Below are positions 50,683 to 58,944 of a stretch of 64,000 nt of DNA, one piece after another (the first letter of the stretch is position 1; every line of letters starts with the position of its first letter). The notes beneath the pieces are model-generated. The model had not been told where the DNA came from and did not search any database. It saw nothing but the letters and a program-made list of their open reading frames with translations. This DNA comes from CADCVW01 sp035644935 (lineage in GTDB: Bacteria; Pseudomonadota; Alphaproteobacteria; Sphingomonadales; Sphingomonadaceae), in NCBI GenBank assembly GCA_035644935.1, contig DASQNO010000087.1:1-64000 (forward strand). Direction: 5' to 3'. A program made the position numbers and the translations under genes.

Positions 50683-51615
50683 ATGACACGTCCAGCGCAG
50701 GGCCGCGGCAGCGCCGCCGATACGATCACGCAAGCGATCATCACCAGGCTCGAGGCCGGCACCCGGCCGTGGATCAAGCCGTGGAGCGGAACCAGCATCT
50801 CGCGTCCGCTACGCGCGTGCGGCCTGGCGTATCGCGGCATCAACGCGGTGTGGCTATGGATGGCGGCGGAGGCCGGCGGTTACACATCGCCGTTCTGGCT
50901 TACTTACCGTCAGGCACAGATAGACGGCGGTCACGTGCGCAAGGGCGAACGTGGCACCGTGGCCATCTTCTACAGATCGTGGTCGGAAGAGGCCAAGGAC
51001 CAGCCCGGCGACGATCGGCTGGAACGAACGCGCCGGGTGCTCCGAAGCTTCACCGTCTTCAACGCCTGCCAGATAGATGGCCTGAGCGAACGCTACTTCC
51101 CTGCTCCACGGCTGATGCCTCCGGCCTCCGAGCGAGACCAGGAGCTGCGGCGCTTCTTCTCGGTCATCCCCGCCAAGCTGCGTCACCTGGGCGACGAAGC
51201 CTATTACCGCCCCGTCCCCGACGACATCACGATGCCCGACCCAGGCGCTTTCATCGATCTCGGTCACTATTACGCCACGCTGGCGCACGAACTGGCGCAC
51301 TGGACCGGCCACGGCAGCCGGCTCGACCGTCGTCTTCACGCCCGGTTCGGAAGCGAAGCCTACGCCGCCGAGGAGCTCGTTGCCGAACTGACGGCCGCGA
51401 TGATCGGCGCCGAGCTGGGTCTGCCCGCCGCACATCTCGACCATCACGCAAGCTACCTTGCTTCCTGGCTCCGGTTGCTTCGGGCCGACAATCGCGCGGT
51501 TCTGACCGCGGCCGCCAGAGCGGAAGAAGCCTGTTCGCTGCTCTTGCGGTTGGGCGGACGGTCCGTCGATGGCGCGGAGCGCGATGTCTGTGACCCTATG
51601 CTCGCAGCGGCCTAG
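50683..51615 (+). CDS. ardC: ArdC-like antirestriction/ssDNA-binding protein
   Basis: The 310-residue protein has the ArdC N-terminal ssDNA-binding domain (about 10-130; ITRLEAGTRPWIKPWSG, GLAYRGINAVWLWMAAEAGG, YRQAQIDGGHVRKGERGTVA) and a C-terminal M78-like metalloprotease-type domain with HELAHWTG (about 201). ArdC protects incoming single-stranded DNA from restriction in the recipient. ATG 50683 follows AGAGGAG. A typical early-transfer gene. Confidence 0.93.
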   Translation: MTRPAQGRGSAADTITQAIITRLEAGTRPWIKPWSGTSISRPLRACGLAYRGINAVWLWMAAEAGGYTSPFWLTYRQAQIDGGHVRKGERGTVAIFYRSWSEEAKDQPGDDRLERTRRVLRSFTVFNACQIDGLSERYFPAPRLMPPASERDQELRRFFSVIPAKLRHLGDEAYYRPVPDDITMPDPGAFIDLGHYYATLAHELAHWTGHGSRLDRRLHARFGSEAYAAEELVAELTAAMIGAELGLPAAHLDHHASYLASWLRLLRADNRAVLTAAARAEEACSLLLRLGGRSVDGAERDVCDPMLAAA

Positions 51616-51817
51616 CACGCCTTCCGGTGGGGAGGGCGAACCGGCCCCGCTGCAGCGCGGCGCCGCTTGAGAGCGTATGTTCGACATGCCGTCGGCGCCT
51701 TTGGCTTACTGGACGTGAGGTAGTTCGGAACGGAGCAGCGAGCGGTGTGGCTCGCGTTGTAGTCCCATCGTGACCGCCGAGCCCGGCGCGAGGGAGGCCC
51801 TGACCCGGCGCCACTCC

Positions 51818-51987
51818 GCCGCAACCCGCGTGCCGTCGGCCCGTGTGGCCTGGCTTGCGCAAGGCTGCCCGCGCCAGCCTCGGCACGGGGTTTCCCTCGC
51901 ATGTGCTCGGTGCGGCAAGCGCGGCTTGCCGGGTCTTGCGGGCTCTCGTCGCCGGGTCCTCCGGCGGCGCAACGCAGGAGACCTCCC
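51818..51987 (+). ncRNA. Conserved 170-nt leader before the DUF2493 gene (copy 1 of 2)
   Basis: Begins GCCGCAACCCGCGT (51818-51831), contains GCTGCCCGCGCCAGCCT (51864-51880) and CGGGGTTTCCCT (51886-51897) and ends with a GC hairpin (CGCCGGGTCCTCCGGCGGCG) before CAGGAG. The leader of ssb has the same blocks in the same order and the same total length to the ATG. Probably a structured 5' UTR or cis-regulatory RNA. Confidence 0.5.
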
Positions 51988-52953
51988 ATGCACACAAGCC
52001 TTGCCGCCCAACTCGCGCAGCTCGAACTCGGGCACCTGTCCGTCCAGAAGATCGGGGCATCCCCGCCCTTGGAGTTCCCTGACGACGCCTGCGTCGCCCA
52101 GACGCTCAGCGCCGTCTGGTCGGACCTGTTCGCCATCTTTCCCGACACCGCGCTCGAGGATGACGCCGAAGAACTCGCCTGGGGTCTGGTCAACCTGTTC
52201 CACCGCGCCGCGGTCAAACGCGGAGCCCAGATCGACCGCGCGACCGACGAGATCCGATGCCTGATCGCATCGGCCGACGGATCCGAGGTGCATTCGAGCG
52301 AACTGGAAACCCAGATCGAGCGCGCGCAATCCGCCGAGACTGCGATGCTGGGTCTCGAGAGCCTTCGCGAAACCGCGGCCTTGCTCTACCTCAACGAGAC
52401 CGGCTCATCCTGGAAGCCGGCTGGCGGATCACGGTTGAACCACGCCGCCAAAGCCACTTCCGCTGTCGTGCAGGGACGTGACTTTCTCCGAGCGCGCGCC
52501 GAGACCCGCCGCCGCGTTTGCATGCCCGAAGGCACGCCGGTCGTGTTCGCGGGCGGGCGCCTGTCCTTCTCGACCATTGAGGAGGCGAGCACGTTCGGCA
52601 CGAACCTGTGGGGGACACTCGACAAGGTCCGCGAGAACGTCGCGGACATGGTCCTGGTCCACGGCGGCGACGGCAAAGGCGTCGATCGGCTCGCGGCGTC
52701 TTGGGCCGAGCGGCGCGGCGTAGCGCAGATCGCCTTTGCTCTGGATGCACGGCTCGGTCAGCGCGCGGGCTTCAAGCGCAATGAGCAGATGCTCTCGCTC
52801 AACCCGCGCTACCTCGTCGCGTTCGCGGGCAACGGGGTGCTCGAACGCCTCGTCATCCAGGCCAAGGAGCGCAAGGTCGCGGTCGTCGATCGGCGTGGAC
52901 CGCTGGGCACCAATCCCAAGCTGGCGGCGCGGCTCGCTGCCGAGGCGGCGTAG
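51988..52953 (+). CDS. DUF2493 (SLOG/YspA-like) protein
   Basis: A 321-residue protein. The C-terminal about 130 residues form a DUF2493 Rossmann-like domain: VVFAGGRLSF, LVHGGDGKGVDRLAASWA and GFKRNEQMLSLNPRYLVAF. The SLOG superfamily binds nucleotides or nucleotide-derived ligands. The N-terminal part (about 1-190) is helical and unassigned. Such proteins are regular passengers next to ardC and ssb on alphaproteobacterial elements. ATG 51988 follows GCAGGAG. Confidence 0.85.
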   Translation: MHTSLAAQLAQLELGHLSVQKIGASPPLEFPDDACVAQTLSAVWSDLFAIFPDTALEDDAEELAWGLVNLFHRAAVKRGAQIDRATDEIRCLIASADGSEVHSSELETQIERAQSAETAMLGLESLRETAALLYLNETGSSWKPAGGSRLNHAAKATSAVVQGRDFLRARAETRRRVCMPEGTPVVFAGGRLSFSTIEEASTFGTNLWGTLDKVRENVADMVLVHGGDGKGVDRLAASWAERRGVAQIAFALDARLGQRAGFKRNEQMLSLNPRYLVAFAGNGVLERLVIQAKERKVAVVDRRGPLGTNPKLAARLAAEAA

Positions 52954-53036
52954 GCCGCCGCGGCTGGACCGGCTCCGGCCGGTCCAGCTTCCTCCGGGAG
53001 CGCCCCGAGCTACTCGCGGATCACGTGCGGGGCTGG

Positions 53037-53051
53037 AGAGGAGAGGGTGCC
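53037..53051 (+). promoter_or_regulatory. Purine-rich leader box (copy 5 of 5)
   Basis: AGAGGAGAGGGTGCC, the most divergent copy, 72 bases before the sigma-4 gene. Confidence 0.5.
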
Positions 53052-53123
53052 GACGGGTCCTGCTCGTGTCCGCGCCGGGGAGGTGCCTGCAGCGCGGGCA
53101 GCGCGTTGACCAGGAGATTCTCA

Positions 53124-53363
53124 ATGATTGGCGATCCCGATGATGAGGCCTTGCGCCGCCTGCGGCGGGCGGTGTCTCGCCTGCCGAAGCTTCAGCGGGA
53201 AGTCTTCCTCGCCCACCGTCTGGACGGGCTCAGCTATGAGCAGATCGCACGCCGCACAGGGCTGAAAGCCTCGCGTGTCGAGCGTCACGTCGCCAGCGCC
53301 ATCTGGAAGGTCGATGTCCTGCTGTCAGGCCGAGCGCTGCGGTGGTGGCACCGGTTCTTATGA
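53124..53363 (+). CDS. Sigma-70 region 4-like small protein
   Basis: A 79-residue protein consisting almost only of a sigma region 4 HTH (LPKLQREVFLAHRLDGLSYE, QIARRTGLKASRVERHVASA). It lacks region 2, so it cannot be a normal sigma factor. It may be an element regulator acting with RNA polymerase or as a DNA-binding protein. ATG 53124 follows CAGGAG. It resembles region 4 of the lasso-locus sigma in the FLAHRLDG(L/M)SY stretch. Confidence 0.8.
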   Translation: MIGDPDDEALRRLRRAVSRLPKLQREVFLAHRLDGLSYEQIARRTGLKASRVERHVASAIWKVDVLLSGRALRWWHRFL

Positions 53364-53463
53364 TCTGGCGCACCGAGTCTCGCCGGGAACGTATGGCGAC
53401 TTGTTCCGAGGAGGAGGAATTTCGCTTGTGCCGAAGAGAGCGGGAGGCGAGTCTAGGGGCAGC

Positions 53464-54375
53464 ATGAAGACCAGTCTCAATCATCTGCCGGAAGGCAAGC
53501 AGCGCGAGCTGGCCTTCCTCGTGCAGGCCGTCCGGAATGGGTTCGAGTCCGCGATCGCCCGCCGAACCATGCCTAACGTGCGTGGCGGGAAGCTCCTCAA
53601 AATCGTTCTTTTCGGCAGCTATGCGCGCGGAGATTGGGTCGAGGATCCGGTCGGGCGATACTTCTCCGACTATGATCTGCTGGTCGTGGTCGATCGCGAA
53701 GAGCTGACCGATGTGCCCGAGTTCTGGATTAAGACGGAAGAGCGGCTGCTCGAGGAACTCGCTTCGGGACAGGTGCTCCGGACGCCGTTCAGCGTCATCT
53801 ACCACAGCCTTGACGACGTGAACGACAAGCTGCGGCTCGGCCGCTACTTCTTCATGGATATCGTTCGTGACGGTGTTCTCCTGTTCGAAGAGACGGGCCA
53901 ATCCTTCGCGGAGCCTCAGCCGCTGAGCGCGAGCGAGGCGTTCCGGGAGACGCAGGAATACTACGATGAGTGGTTCGAAAGCGCGGGCGACTTCCTGCAA
54001 AGCGCAGCCGACGCGCGAGCACGAGGTAAGGAAAAGCTAGCGGCCTTTCTACTTCACCAGGCTACCGAACGCTTCTATCACTGCCTGTTCCTGGTGCGCA
54101 CACTCTACAGCCCCAAGACGCACAATCTCAATCAGCTCCGCCAACTCGCCGAGGCCGTCGAGCCGCGTCTGGCGGAAGTCTGGACACGCGATACGAAGTT
54201 CGACCGGCGCTGCTACGAGCTGCTTCGCGAAGCCTATGTGAAGGCACGCTACTCGCGCCATTACCGCATCACCGACGAGCAGCTCGAATGGCTTTCCGGC
54301 CGCGTCGCGCTTCTGCAGGGCATCGTCCGCAGCGTCTGTGAGGAGCGGATCGCCGACTTGGCGAAGGCAGCTTGA
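53464..54375 (+). CDS. Nucleotidyltransferase-HEPN fusion protein (MNT-HEPN)
   Basis: A 303-residue protein. The N-terminal domain has the nucleotidyltransferase motif LFGSYARGDW and the Asp-containing strand SDYDLLVVVD (about 42-75); the C-terminal domain is HEPN-like (about 155-290; AAFLLHQATERFYHCLFLVR, EAYVKARYSRHYRI). MNT and HEPN are usually separate antitoxin and toxin genes; here they are one chain, a form common on conjugative elements. The R-x4-6-H RNase motif is not clearly formed, so RNase activity is doubtful. ATG 53464 is chosen; an upstream GTG is possible. Confidence 0.82.
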   Translation: MKTSLNHLPEGKQRELAFLVQAVRNGFESAIARRTMPNVRGGKLLKIVLFGSYARGDWVEDPVGRYFSDYDLLVVVDREELTDVPEFWIKTEERLLEELASGQVLRTPFSVIYHSLDDVNDKLRLGRYFFMDIVRDGVLLFEETGQSFAEPQPLSASEAFRETQEYYDEWFESAGDFLQSAADARARGKEKLAAFLLHQATERFYHCLFLVRTLYSPKTHNLNQLRQLAEAVEPRLAEVWTRDTKFDRRCYELLREAYVKARYSRHYRITDEQLEWLSGRVALLQGIVRSVCEERIADLAKAA

Positions 54376-54487
54376 CCGCGCCGGACTGATGCTTTTGGGA
54401 TCGGGAGCCTGGTCACGAGCGTCCCGGACCCGCCCCGCCGGACCTCCCCGTCTCTTCTTCAGCCCTTCTTTGGCTCGGCTGCGGCGT

Positions 54488-54657
54488 GCCGCAACCCGCG
54501 TCCTCAAGGCCCGTGTTGCCCTTCGGGCTGCCCGCGCCAGCCTTGGTCCGGGGTTTCCCTTGGCGTGTCCGCCTGCGGTGCGGCGCGCCGCTTGGCCTCG
54601 CCTCTTCTGGGGCTGTCGAGCCGGGCGGTCCCGCCGACAGATCCAAGGAGACGCATC
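54488..54657 (+). ncRNA. Conserved 170-nt leader before ssb (copy 2 of 2)
   Basis: GCCGCAACCCGCGT (54488-54501), GCTGCCCGCGCCAGCCT (54527-54543) and CGGGGTTTCCCT (54549-54560) match the DUF2493 leader. The 3' part has a GCCGGGCGGTCCCGCCGAC fold before AAGGAG. The distance from the first block to the ATG is exactly 170 bases in both copies. Confidence 0.5.
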
Positions 54658-55071
54658 ATGACCAACACCGTTCTTCTCGTCGGCAACCTCGGCGCCGACC
54701 CCCAGAGCCGCACCACTTCGGGCGGCACCGACATCACCACCCTCAGCATCGGCACGAGCCGTCCCAAGCGCGACAGTGAAGGCAAGACCTTCAAGGATGC
54801 GAGCGGCTTCACCGCCAAGGACACCGAGTGGCACCGCGTCACCTGCTTCAACGGCCTCGGCCGGGTGATGGCCCAGCACGCCGGCAAAGGCATGCTCGTC
54901 TCGGTCCGTGGCCGGCTTCACAACAGCAAGTGGACCGACGGCGAGGGGGTCGAGCGGTACGGCTACGAGATCATCGCGGACGACGTTCAGTTCCTCGGTC
55001 GAGGCCGCCAGAACAGCGGATCGAACGGGTCCGACGCTCAGCCCGAGGTTGACGAGGACGCACCCTTCTAG
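54658..55071 (+). CDS. ssb: Single-stranded DNA-binding protein of the element
   Basis: A 137-residue OB-fold SSB: MTNTVLLVGNLGADPQSRTT, TEWHRVTCFNGLGRVMAQHA, GRLHNSKWTDGEG and the acidic C-terminal tip DEDAPF that recruits partner proteins. Shorter and more divergent than the chromosomal SSB, as usual for conjugative elements. ATG 54658 follows AAGGAG. A strong terminator follows. Confidence 0.95.
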   Translation: MTNTVLLVGNLGADPQSRTTSGGTDITTLSIGTSRPKRDSEGKTFKDASGFTAKDTEWHRVTCFNGLGRVMAQHAGKGMLVSVRGRLHNSKWTDGEGVERYGYEIIADDVQFLGRGRQNSGSNGSDAQPEVDEDAPF

Positions 55072-55081
55072 CTCGTCCTGC

Positions 55082-55109
55082 GCCCCGGCGGCCAAGCCGC
55101 CGGGGCTTT
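55082..55109 (+). terminator. Rho-independent terminator after ssb
   Basis: Perfect 11-bp arms GCCCCGGCGGC (55082-55092) and GCCGCCGGGGC (55096-55106) with a CAA loop and a short T-run. Confidence 0.8.
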
Positions 55110-55222
55110 ATCCTGGCCATCAAGGTCTCTGGCCATTGTCGGAGCAAAGGCTTGGCGGGACAGGATGCGGTAGAGTGGAGGCGGCGGAGGGTTGGGGAGG
55201 GCGTCTCGTAGAGGCCCAGTCT

Positions 55223-55343
55223 GGTGGGCGGCGGAGCGGCTTTCAAGGATGCGCGGTGCCCCCAATTTGCTGCGCAAATCGGCTCCCCCTCGCCCCGCTT
55301 CGCGGCGCGTTCCGCGTCCCTGACAGCCGCTCCGCCGCCCACC
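55223..55343. ncRNA. Long inverted repeat with nested hairpins before a small gene
   Basis: GGTGGGCGGCGGAGCGGCT (55223-55241) is perfectly complementary to AGCCGCTCCGCCGCCCACC (55325-55343). Inside are ATTTGC-TGC-GCAAAT (55265-55279) and CCGC-TTC-GCGG near 55295. The layout is that of a multi-branched RNA or a folded DNA site in the 320-base gap between ssb and the next gene. It could be a structured leader or a transfer or replication site. Confidence 0.5.
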
Positions 55344-55391
55344 TCCGAGGCGATGTCTTCGATCAGGAAGACAGCAAATTGGAGACAGTCA

Positions 55392-55739
55392 ATGAACATG
55401 ATGACGTCAATCGCACGGGGCAGTGACGCGGCGATTGATGCGCTGCGAGCTGAGTTCGGCGCGATCCTCGCGGCGCGGATCATGGAAGCCGAAGCGGTCG
55501 ATTTCCTGTGGGAAGCGCGCCTCTCGGAGCGATACTTGGGACAGCGGATCGGCTGGGATCAGGACAGTGAGGAAGCTGACCTGGAGCTCTCTCGGATCGC
55601 GATCATGAGCGTGCTGGACGGCTGCTGGCACACCGCCGAATGCCTGGTTGATGGCGACGGAAATGCCGTCGAGTTGCTCTGGAAGCGGCGGTTAGCAAGC
55701 CGTAGCGAGGCCGAATTCGAGCTTCTGCTGGCGCGGTGA
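55392..55739 (+). CDS. Hypothetical element protein, 115 residues
   Basis: ATG 55392 follows TTGGAG. The protein is acidic and helical (ARIMEAEAVDFLWEARLSER, IAIMSVLDGCWHTAECLVDG), with no signal peptide or membrane segment. I do not recognise it. It lies between ssb and the relaxase on the backbone strand, so it may belong to DNA processing. Confidence 0.65.
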   Translation: MNMMTSIARGSDAAIDALRAEFGAILAARIMEAEAVDFLWEARLSERYLGQRIGWDQDSEEADLELSRIAIMSVLDGCWHTAECLVDGDGNAVELLWKRRLASRSEAEFELLLAR

Positions 55740-55952
55740 GCAGATGCAATCGGGTTGTTCGCGGGGGCGGCGCGGCGGCGTCGCTCCCGCTTTTCTTGTA
55801 CTCGCGGGGGTGCAGCTACGCGGGCGCTCATTGAAATCAATTCGAGACCTGATGGGACGGAACTGGTCTGAGGTGCGAAGCGGAAGGGTGAGGGCAAGAT
55901 TAAAGCAGTGCCTCCCTGAGGCTCTGAAGTGGGTGTCTGCACATCGTTTTTC

Positions 55953-55982
55953 GTGGAGGCATGCGGCCCGGCATGCCTCCAC
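55953..55982. other. 12-bp inverted repeat upstream of the relaxase, candidate oriT part
   Basis: GTGGAGGCATGC (55953-55964) and GCATGCCTCCAC (55971-55982) flank six bases, about 70 bases before the relaxase start, in a 312-base gap (55740-56051) without a gene. Origins of transfer usually carry such repeats next to the relaxase gene. A nick site cannot be identified; a leader hairpin is the alternative. Confidence 0.4.
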
Positions 55983-56051
55983 CGCGGCCTTAAAGCCCGG
56001 ATTTCCGCGGCGAAACGTGGAGGACCTTGAGCGCGCGCAGGCTGGCACCTC

Positions 56052-58037
56052 ATGTTCCTCGTGATGGGGCAGGAAGACGACTTCGAGCTGTGGCTTGGCC
56101 GCATCCGCAATGGCGGCCGCGGAAGCGGGAAGCGGTTCGCCAATCGCGTCCGGCAGGCGGCGCAGCTCGCTGGTGGTCCTCGATCCGGCAGCGGCGGTCG
56201 AAGCTTCGATGGGAGCCGGATCGGCCGGGGAGCCGGGGTGGGTCGGGTTCTGTCGGGCGGCCCATCCTACGCAGGGCGGGCAGCGCGTCGCGTCGTCGTC
56301 AAAGCCAGCATCGTCAAATTGGGGCAGAAGGGGGTCGCGCGAGCGACGGCGCACATGCGCTACCTGCAGCGCGACGGCACGACGCGCGAGGGCGAGCGCG
56401 GCGAGCTCTACTCGGAACGCTGTGACCTGGCCCGCGGAAAGGAGTTCGTCGCCCGCGGTGCGGATGACCGTCATCAGTTCCGGCTCATCGTCGCGCCCGA
56501 GGATGGCTCCGAATACCAAGACCTCAAGCCGCTTGTCCGACGGCTGATGGAACAGGCCGAGAAGGACCTCGGGACGAAGCTCGACTGGGTCGCGGTCGAT
56601 CACTTCAATACGGGGCACCCTCACAGCCACATCATCGTTCGTGGCAAGGACGATCGAGGCAAAGACCTCGTCGTCGCGCGCGAGTACTTGACGCAAGGGC
56701 TACGCCAACGCGCTGCCGAGCTGGTCAACCTGGATTTGGGACCGCGAACGGAACGGGAGGTTCTTCGCTCTCAGCTACGTGACGTCGAGCAGGAGAGGCT
56801 CACGGGCATCGACCGGCGGCTGATCGCGTCGATGGATGCCACTGGCTTGGTCGACCCTCGGCACGCAAGCTGGGTGGAGCAGGACCTGCGCACGGCGCGG
56901 CTCCGAACCCTGGCAAGGCTGGGAGTGGCGAACGAGGAGCGGGGCGGGCGGTGGCGGCTCGATCCCGCGCTGGAGACTGTGCTGCGCGCCATGGGCCGAC
57001 GCGGCGACATTGTTCGAACCATGAACCACGCCCTGACGATTGCGATGCAACCCCGGCGGCCGCAGGACCAAGCGATCTATGATCCGGAGGTTCCTGTGGC
57101 CGGCCCGCTGGTCGGGCGCCTGCTCGCAACTGGCCTATCCGACGAGCACGCCGATCGCAGGTTCGTCATCCTCGACGGCGTCGATGGCCGCACACATTTC
57201 GTCGACATCGGAGCCGGCGTGCTGGACGCCCGGAGGGGAGCCGTCGTTTCCGTCGAGCCGCGCAGTGTAGGGGTTCGGGAGGTGGATCGTACGGTCGCGG
57301 CGATCGCGCGCGTCAATGACGGCTGGTACAACCCTGATCTGCATCAGCTCCATGGTCCCTCGGCAACGGAAGCATTCGCAGGCGCCCACGTCAGGCGGCT
57401 TGAGGCGCTGCGCCGCGGCGGCGTGAATGCCGAGCGGGAGCCGGACGGATCATGGATTATTGCTCCCGATCATCTGGAGCAGGTCGAGGCATACGAGCGC
57501 CGTCTACGAGCCAGGATGCCAGTCGCCATCGCAATGCTCAGCGCCGATCCGCTTGATCTGCTGACCGGGCGTGACGGCGCCACTTGGCTTGACCGTGAGA
57601 TCGTGGCGGAAGAGCCTGTGAAGCTCGGACGCGGGTTCGGAGCCGAGGTACGCAACGCGATCGCTCGACGACTGCAATGGCTAACGGCGCAGCGGCTGAT
57701 TGATCGGAACGGCCAGGAGAACAGTTACCGACCGGATCTTCTGGAGCGACTTGAGCAGCGAGACCTGAAGGCTGCGGCGGCAAAGATCGCGCTTGAGAGT
57801 GGGCGTACCTACCGCGAGCATGCGGTCGGCGACCAGCTTAAGGGCGTCAATCGTGGCCCAGTTCAGGTCGGTGATCGACGTTTCGCGCTGGTGGAGCATT
57901 CGCGCGAGTTCAGCCTCGTGCCTTGGCGCCCGGTGTTGGAACCGCAGATCGGGCGTGAGATTTCGGGCGTCGTGCGTGCGAGCGGGATCAGCTGGACGAT
58001 TGGACGCGAGCGGGCTGGTCCGGAGATCAGCTTCTGA
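56052..58037 (+). CDS. Relaxase/mobilization nuclease (VirD2-like, DUF3363)
   Basis: A 661-residue protein. After a basic Gly/Arg-rich lead, residues about 75-215 form the relaxase domain: VKLGQKGVARATAHMRYLQR, HQFRLIVAPEDG and the metal-binding triad region VDHFNTGHPHSHIIVRG (about 187-203). The remaining 450 residues are the DUF3363-type region. It nicks oriT and pilots the strand to the recipient. The start could also be ATG 56064. It is followed by a CopG-like gene as in related elements. Confidence 0.92.
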   Translation: MFLVMGQEDDFELWLGRIRNGGRGSGKRFANRVRQAAQLAGGPRSGSGGRSFDGSRIGRGAGVGRVLSGGPSYAGRAARRVVVKASIVKLGQKGVARATAHMRYLQRDGTTREGERGELYSERCDLARGKEFVARGADDRHQFRLIVAPEDGSEYQDLKPLVRRLMEQAEKDLGTKLDWVAVDHFNTGHPHSHIIVRGKDDRGKDLVVAREYLTQGLRQRAAELVNLDLGPRTEREVLRSQLRDVEQERLTGIDRRLIASMDATGLVDPRHASWVEQDLRTARLRTLARLGVANEERGGRWRLDPALETVLRAMGRRGDIVRTMNHALTIAMQPRRPQDQAIYDPEVPVAGPLVGRLLATGLSDEHADRRFVILDGVDGRTHFVDIGAGVLDARRGAVVSVEPRSVGVREVDRTVAAIARVNDGWYNPDLHQLHGPSATEAFAGAHVRRLEALRRGGVNAEREPDGSWIIAPDHLEQVEAYERRLRARMPVAIAMLSADPLDLLTGRDGATWLDREIVAEEPVKLGRGFGAEVRNAIARRLQWLTAQRLIDRNGQENSYRPDLLERLEQRDLKAAAAKIALESGRTYREHAVGDQLKGVNRGPVQVGDRRFALVEHSREFSLVPWRPVLEPQIGREISGVVRASGISWTIGRERAGPEISF

Positions 58038-58150
58038 ACAGCTGAGCTGCGTCCAGCGTGCGCTTCGGTGCCTTTCAGGGACGGTACCGCACGAATTCGG
58101 GTCGAGGCATGATCCGCCGCAAAACGATGATCACGCCGGGCGGCTGCTGC

Positions 58151-58585
58151 ATGAAGACCTTCAAGAAGCGTCACCAATTCTATCTACCCGACAATCTTGC
58201 TGAGGCCTTGGACAAGATGAGCCGGGCTCCAGGTTCATCGAAGACGGCTGTTCTGACAGAGGCCCTGACTAGTTTGCTTGAGCGGCGCGCCGGGCATGAC
58301 CTGGACCAGAGATTCGGCGCTCGGCTGGACCGGGTTAGCCGGGCTGGCGAGCGGCTCGAAGACAAAGTCGACCTATTATCGGAAGCCTTCGGCGTATTCG
58401 TCCAGCACCAGCTCACGATGGTGGCTCACCAGCCGCCGTTTGATGACGAGACCAGACGGCTAGGGCTGAAGCGGTACCAAGCCTTTATCGATCTGGTTGG
58501 ACGCCGACTGGCCTCGAACTCCCGATCTCAGCCGTCAGGAGTCGAGGGGAAAACGCCAGGACGGGACCTGCCGTCGGCAGAATAA
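58151..58585 (+). CDS. CopG-like ribbon-helix-helix protein of the transfer region
   Basis: A 144-residue protein starting KTFKKRHQFYLPDNLAEALD, with KTAVLTEALTSLLERRAG forming the second helix of a ribbon-helix-helix fold, then a helical region (about 55-115). Found after relaxases and before the coupling protein gene in this element type, as relaxosome accessory or regulator. ATG 58151 has a weak ribosome site; ATG 58109 is an alternative. The coupling protein gene does not follow here, since the minus-strand defence block intervenes. Confidence 0.8.
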   Translation: MKTFKKRHQFYLPDNLAEALDKMSRAPGSSKTAVLTEALTSLLERRAGHDLDQRFGARLDRVSRAGERLEDKVDLLSEAFGVFVQHQLTMVAHQPPFDDETRRLGLKRYQAFIDLVGRRLASNSRSQPSGVEGKTPGRDLPSAE

Positions 58586-58944
58586 GCTAAGGTGCTTCAA
58601 CGAAGACGGCTTGCGATTTCCTCAACCCAGCTCGACTTTGCGTTGGCACAGGGTTGGGGGACCGACCAGCACGAATGCTTATGGTGGATTACGGCCCGGC
58701 GGCTTTCGGATACCTAGATGGCGTAACCGGACGCTTGTCCATGAGCTTGGAAAGAGAGGTACGCGCCCCAGTCTCGAACAAGCGACTAGCCGCAAGCTGA
58801 TCCTAAAAGCTCAGTTTGTTTCGGGCCGTTCCCGTGCGTCGATTCTTCGGCGCGTCCTCCGTCGGGCGCGATCGGGCTTGAGGGCTCATCGAAATACGTC
58901 GGCCAAACGCTCCGCAGTATGGTTGGTAATAGTCGGCCCACGTC
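58586..58944. other. Gap between transfer genes and defence operon, no gene seen
   Basis: About 360 bases without a supportable gene on either strand. It includes the 3' end of the minus-strand operon; no clear terminator hairpin was found. It may mark the edge of the inserted cargo. Confidence 0.4.
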
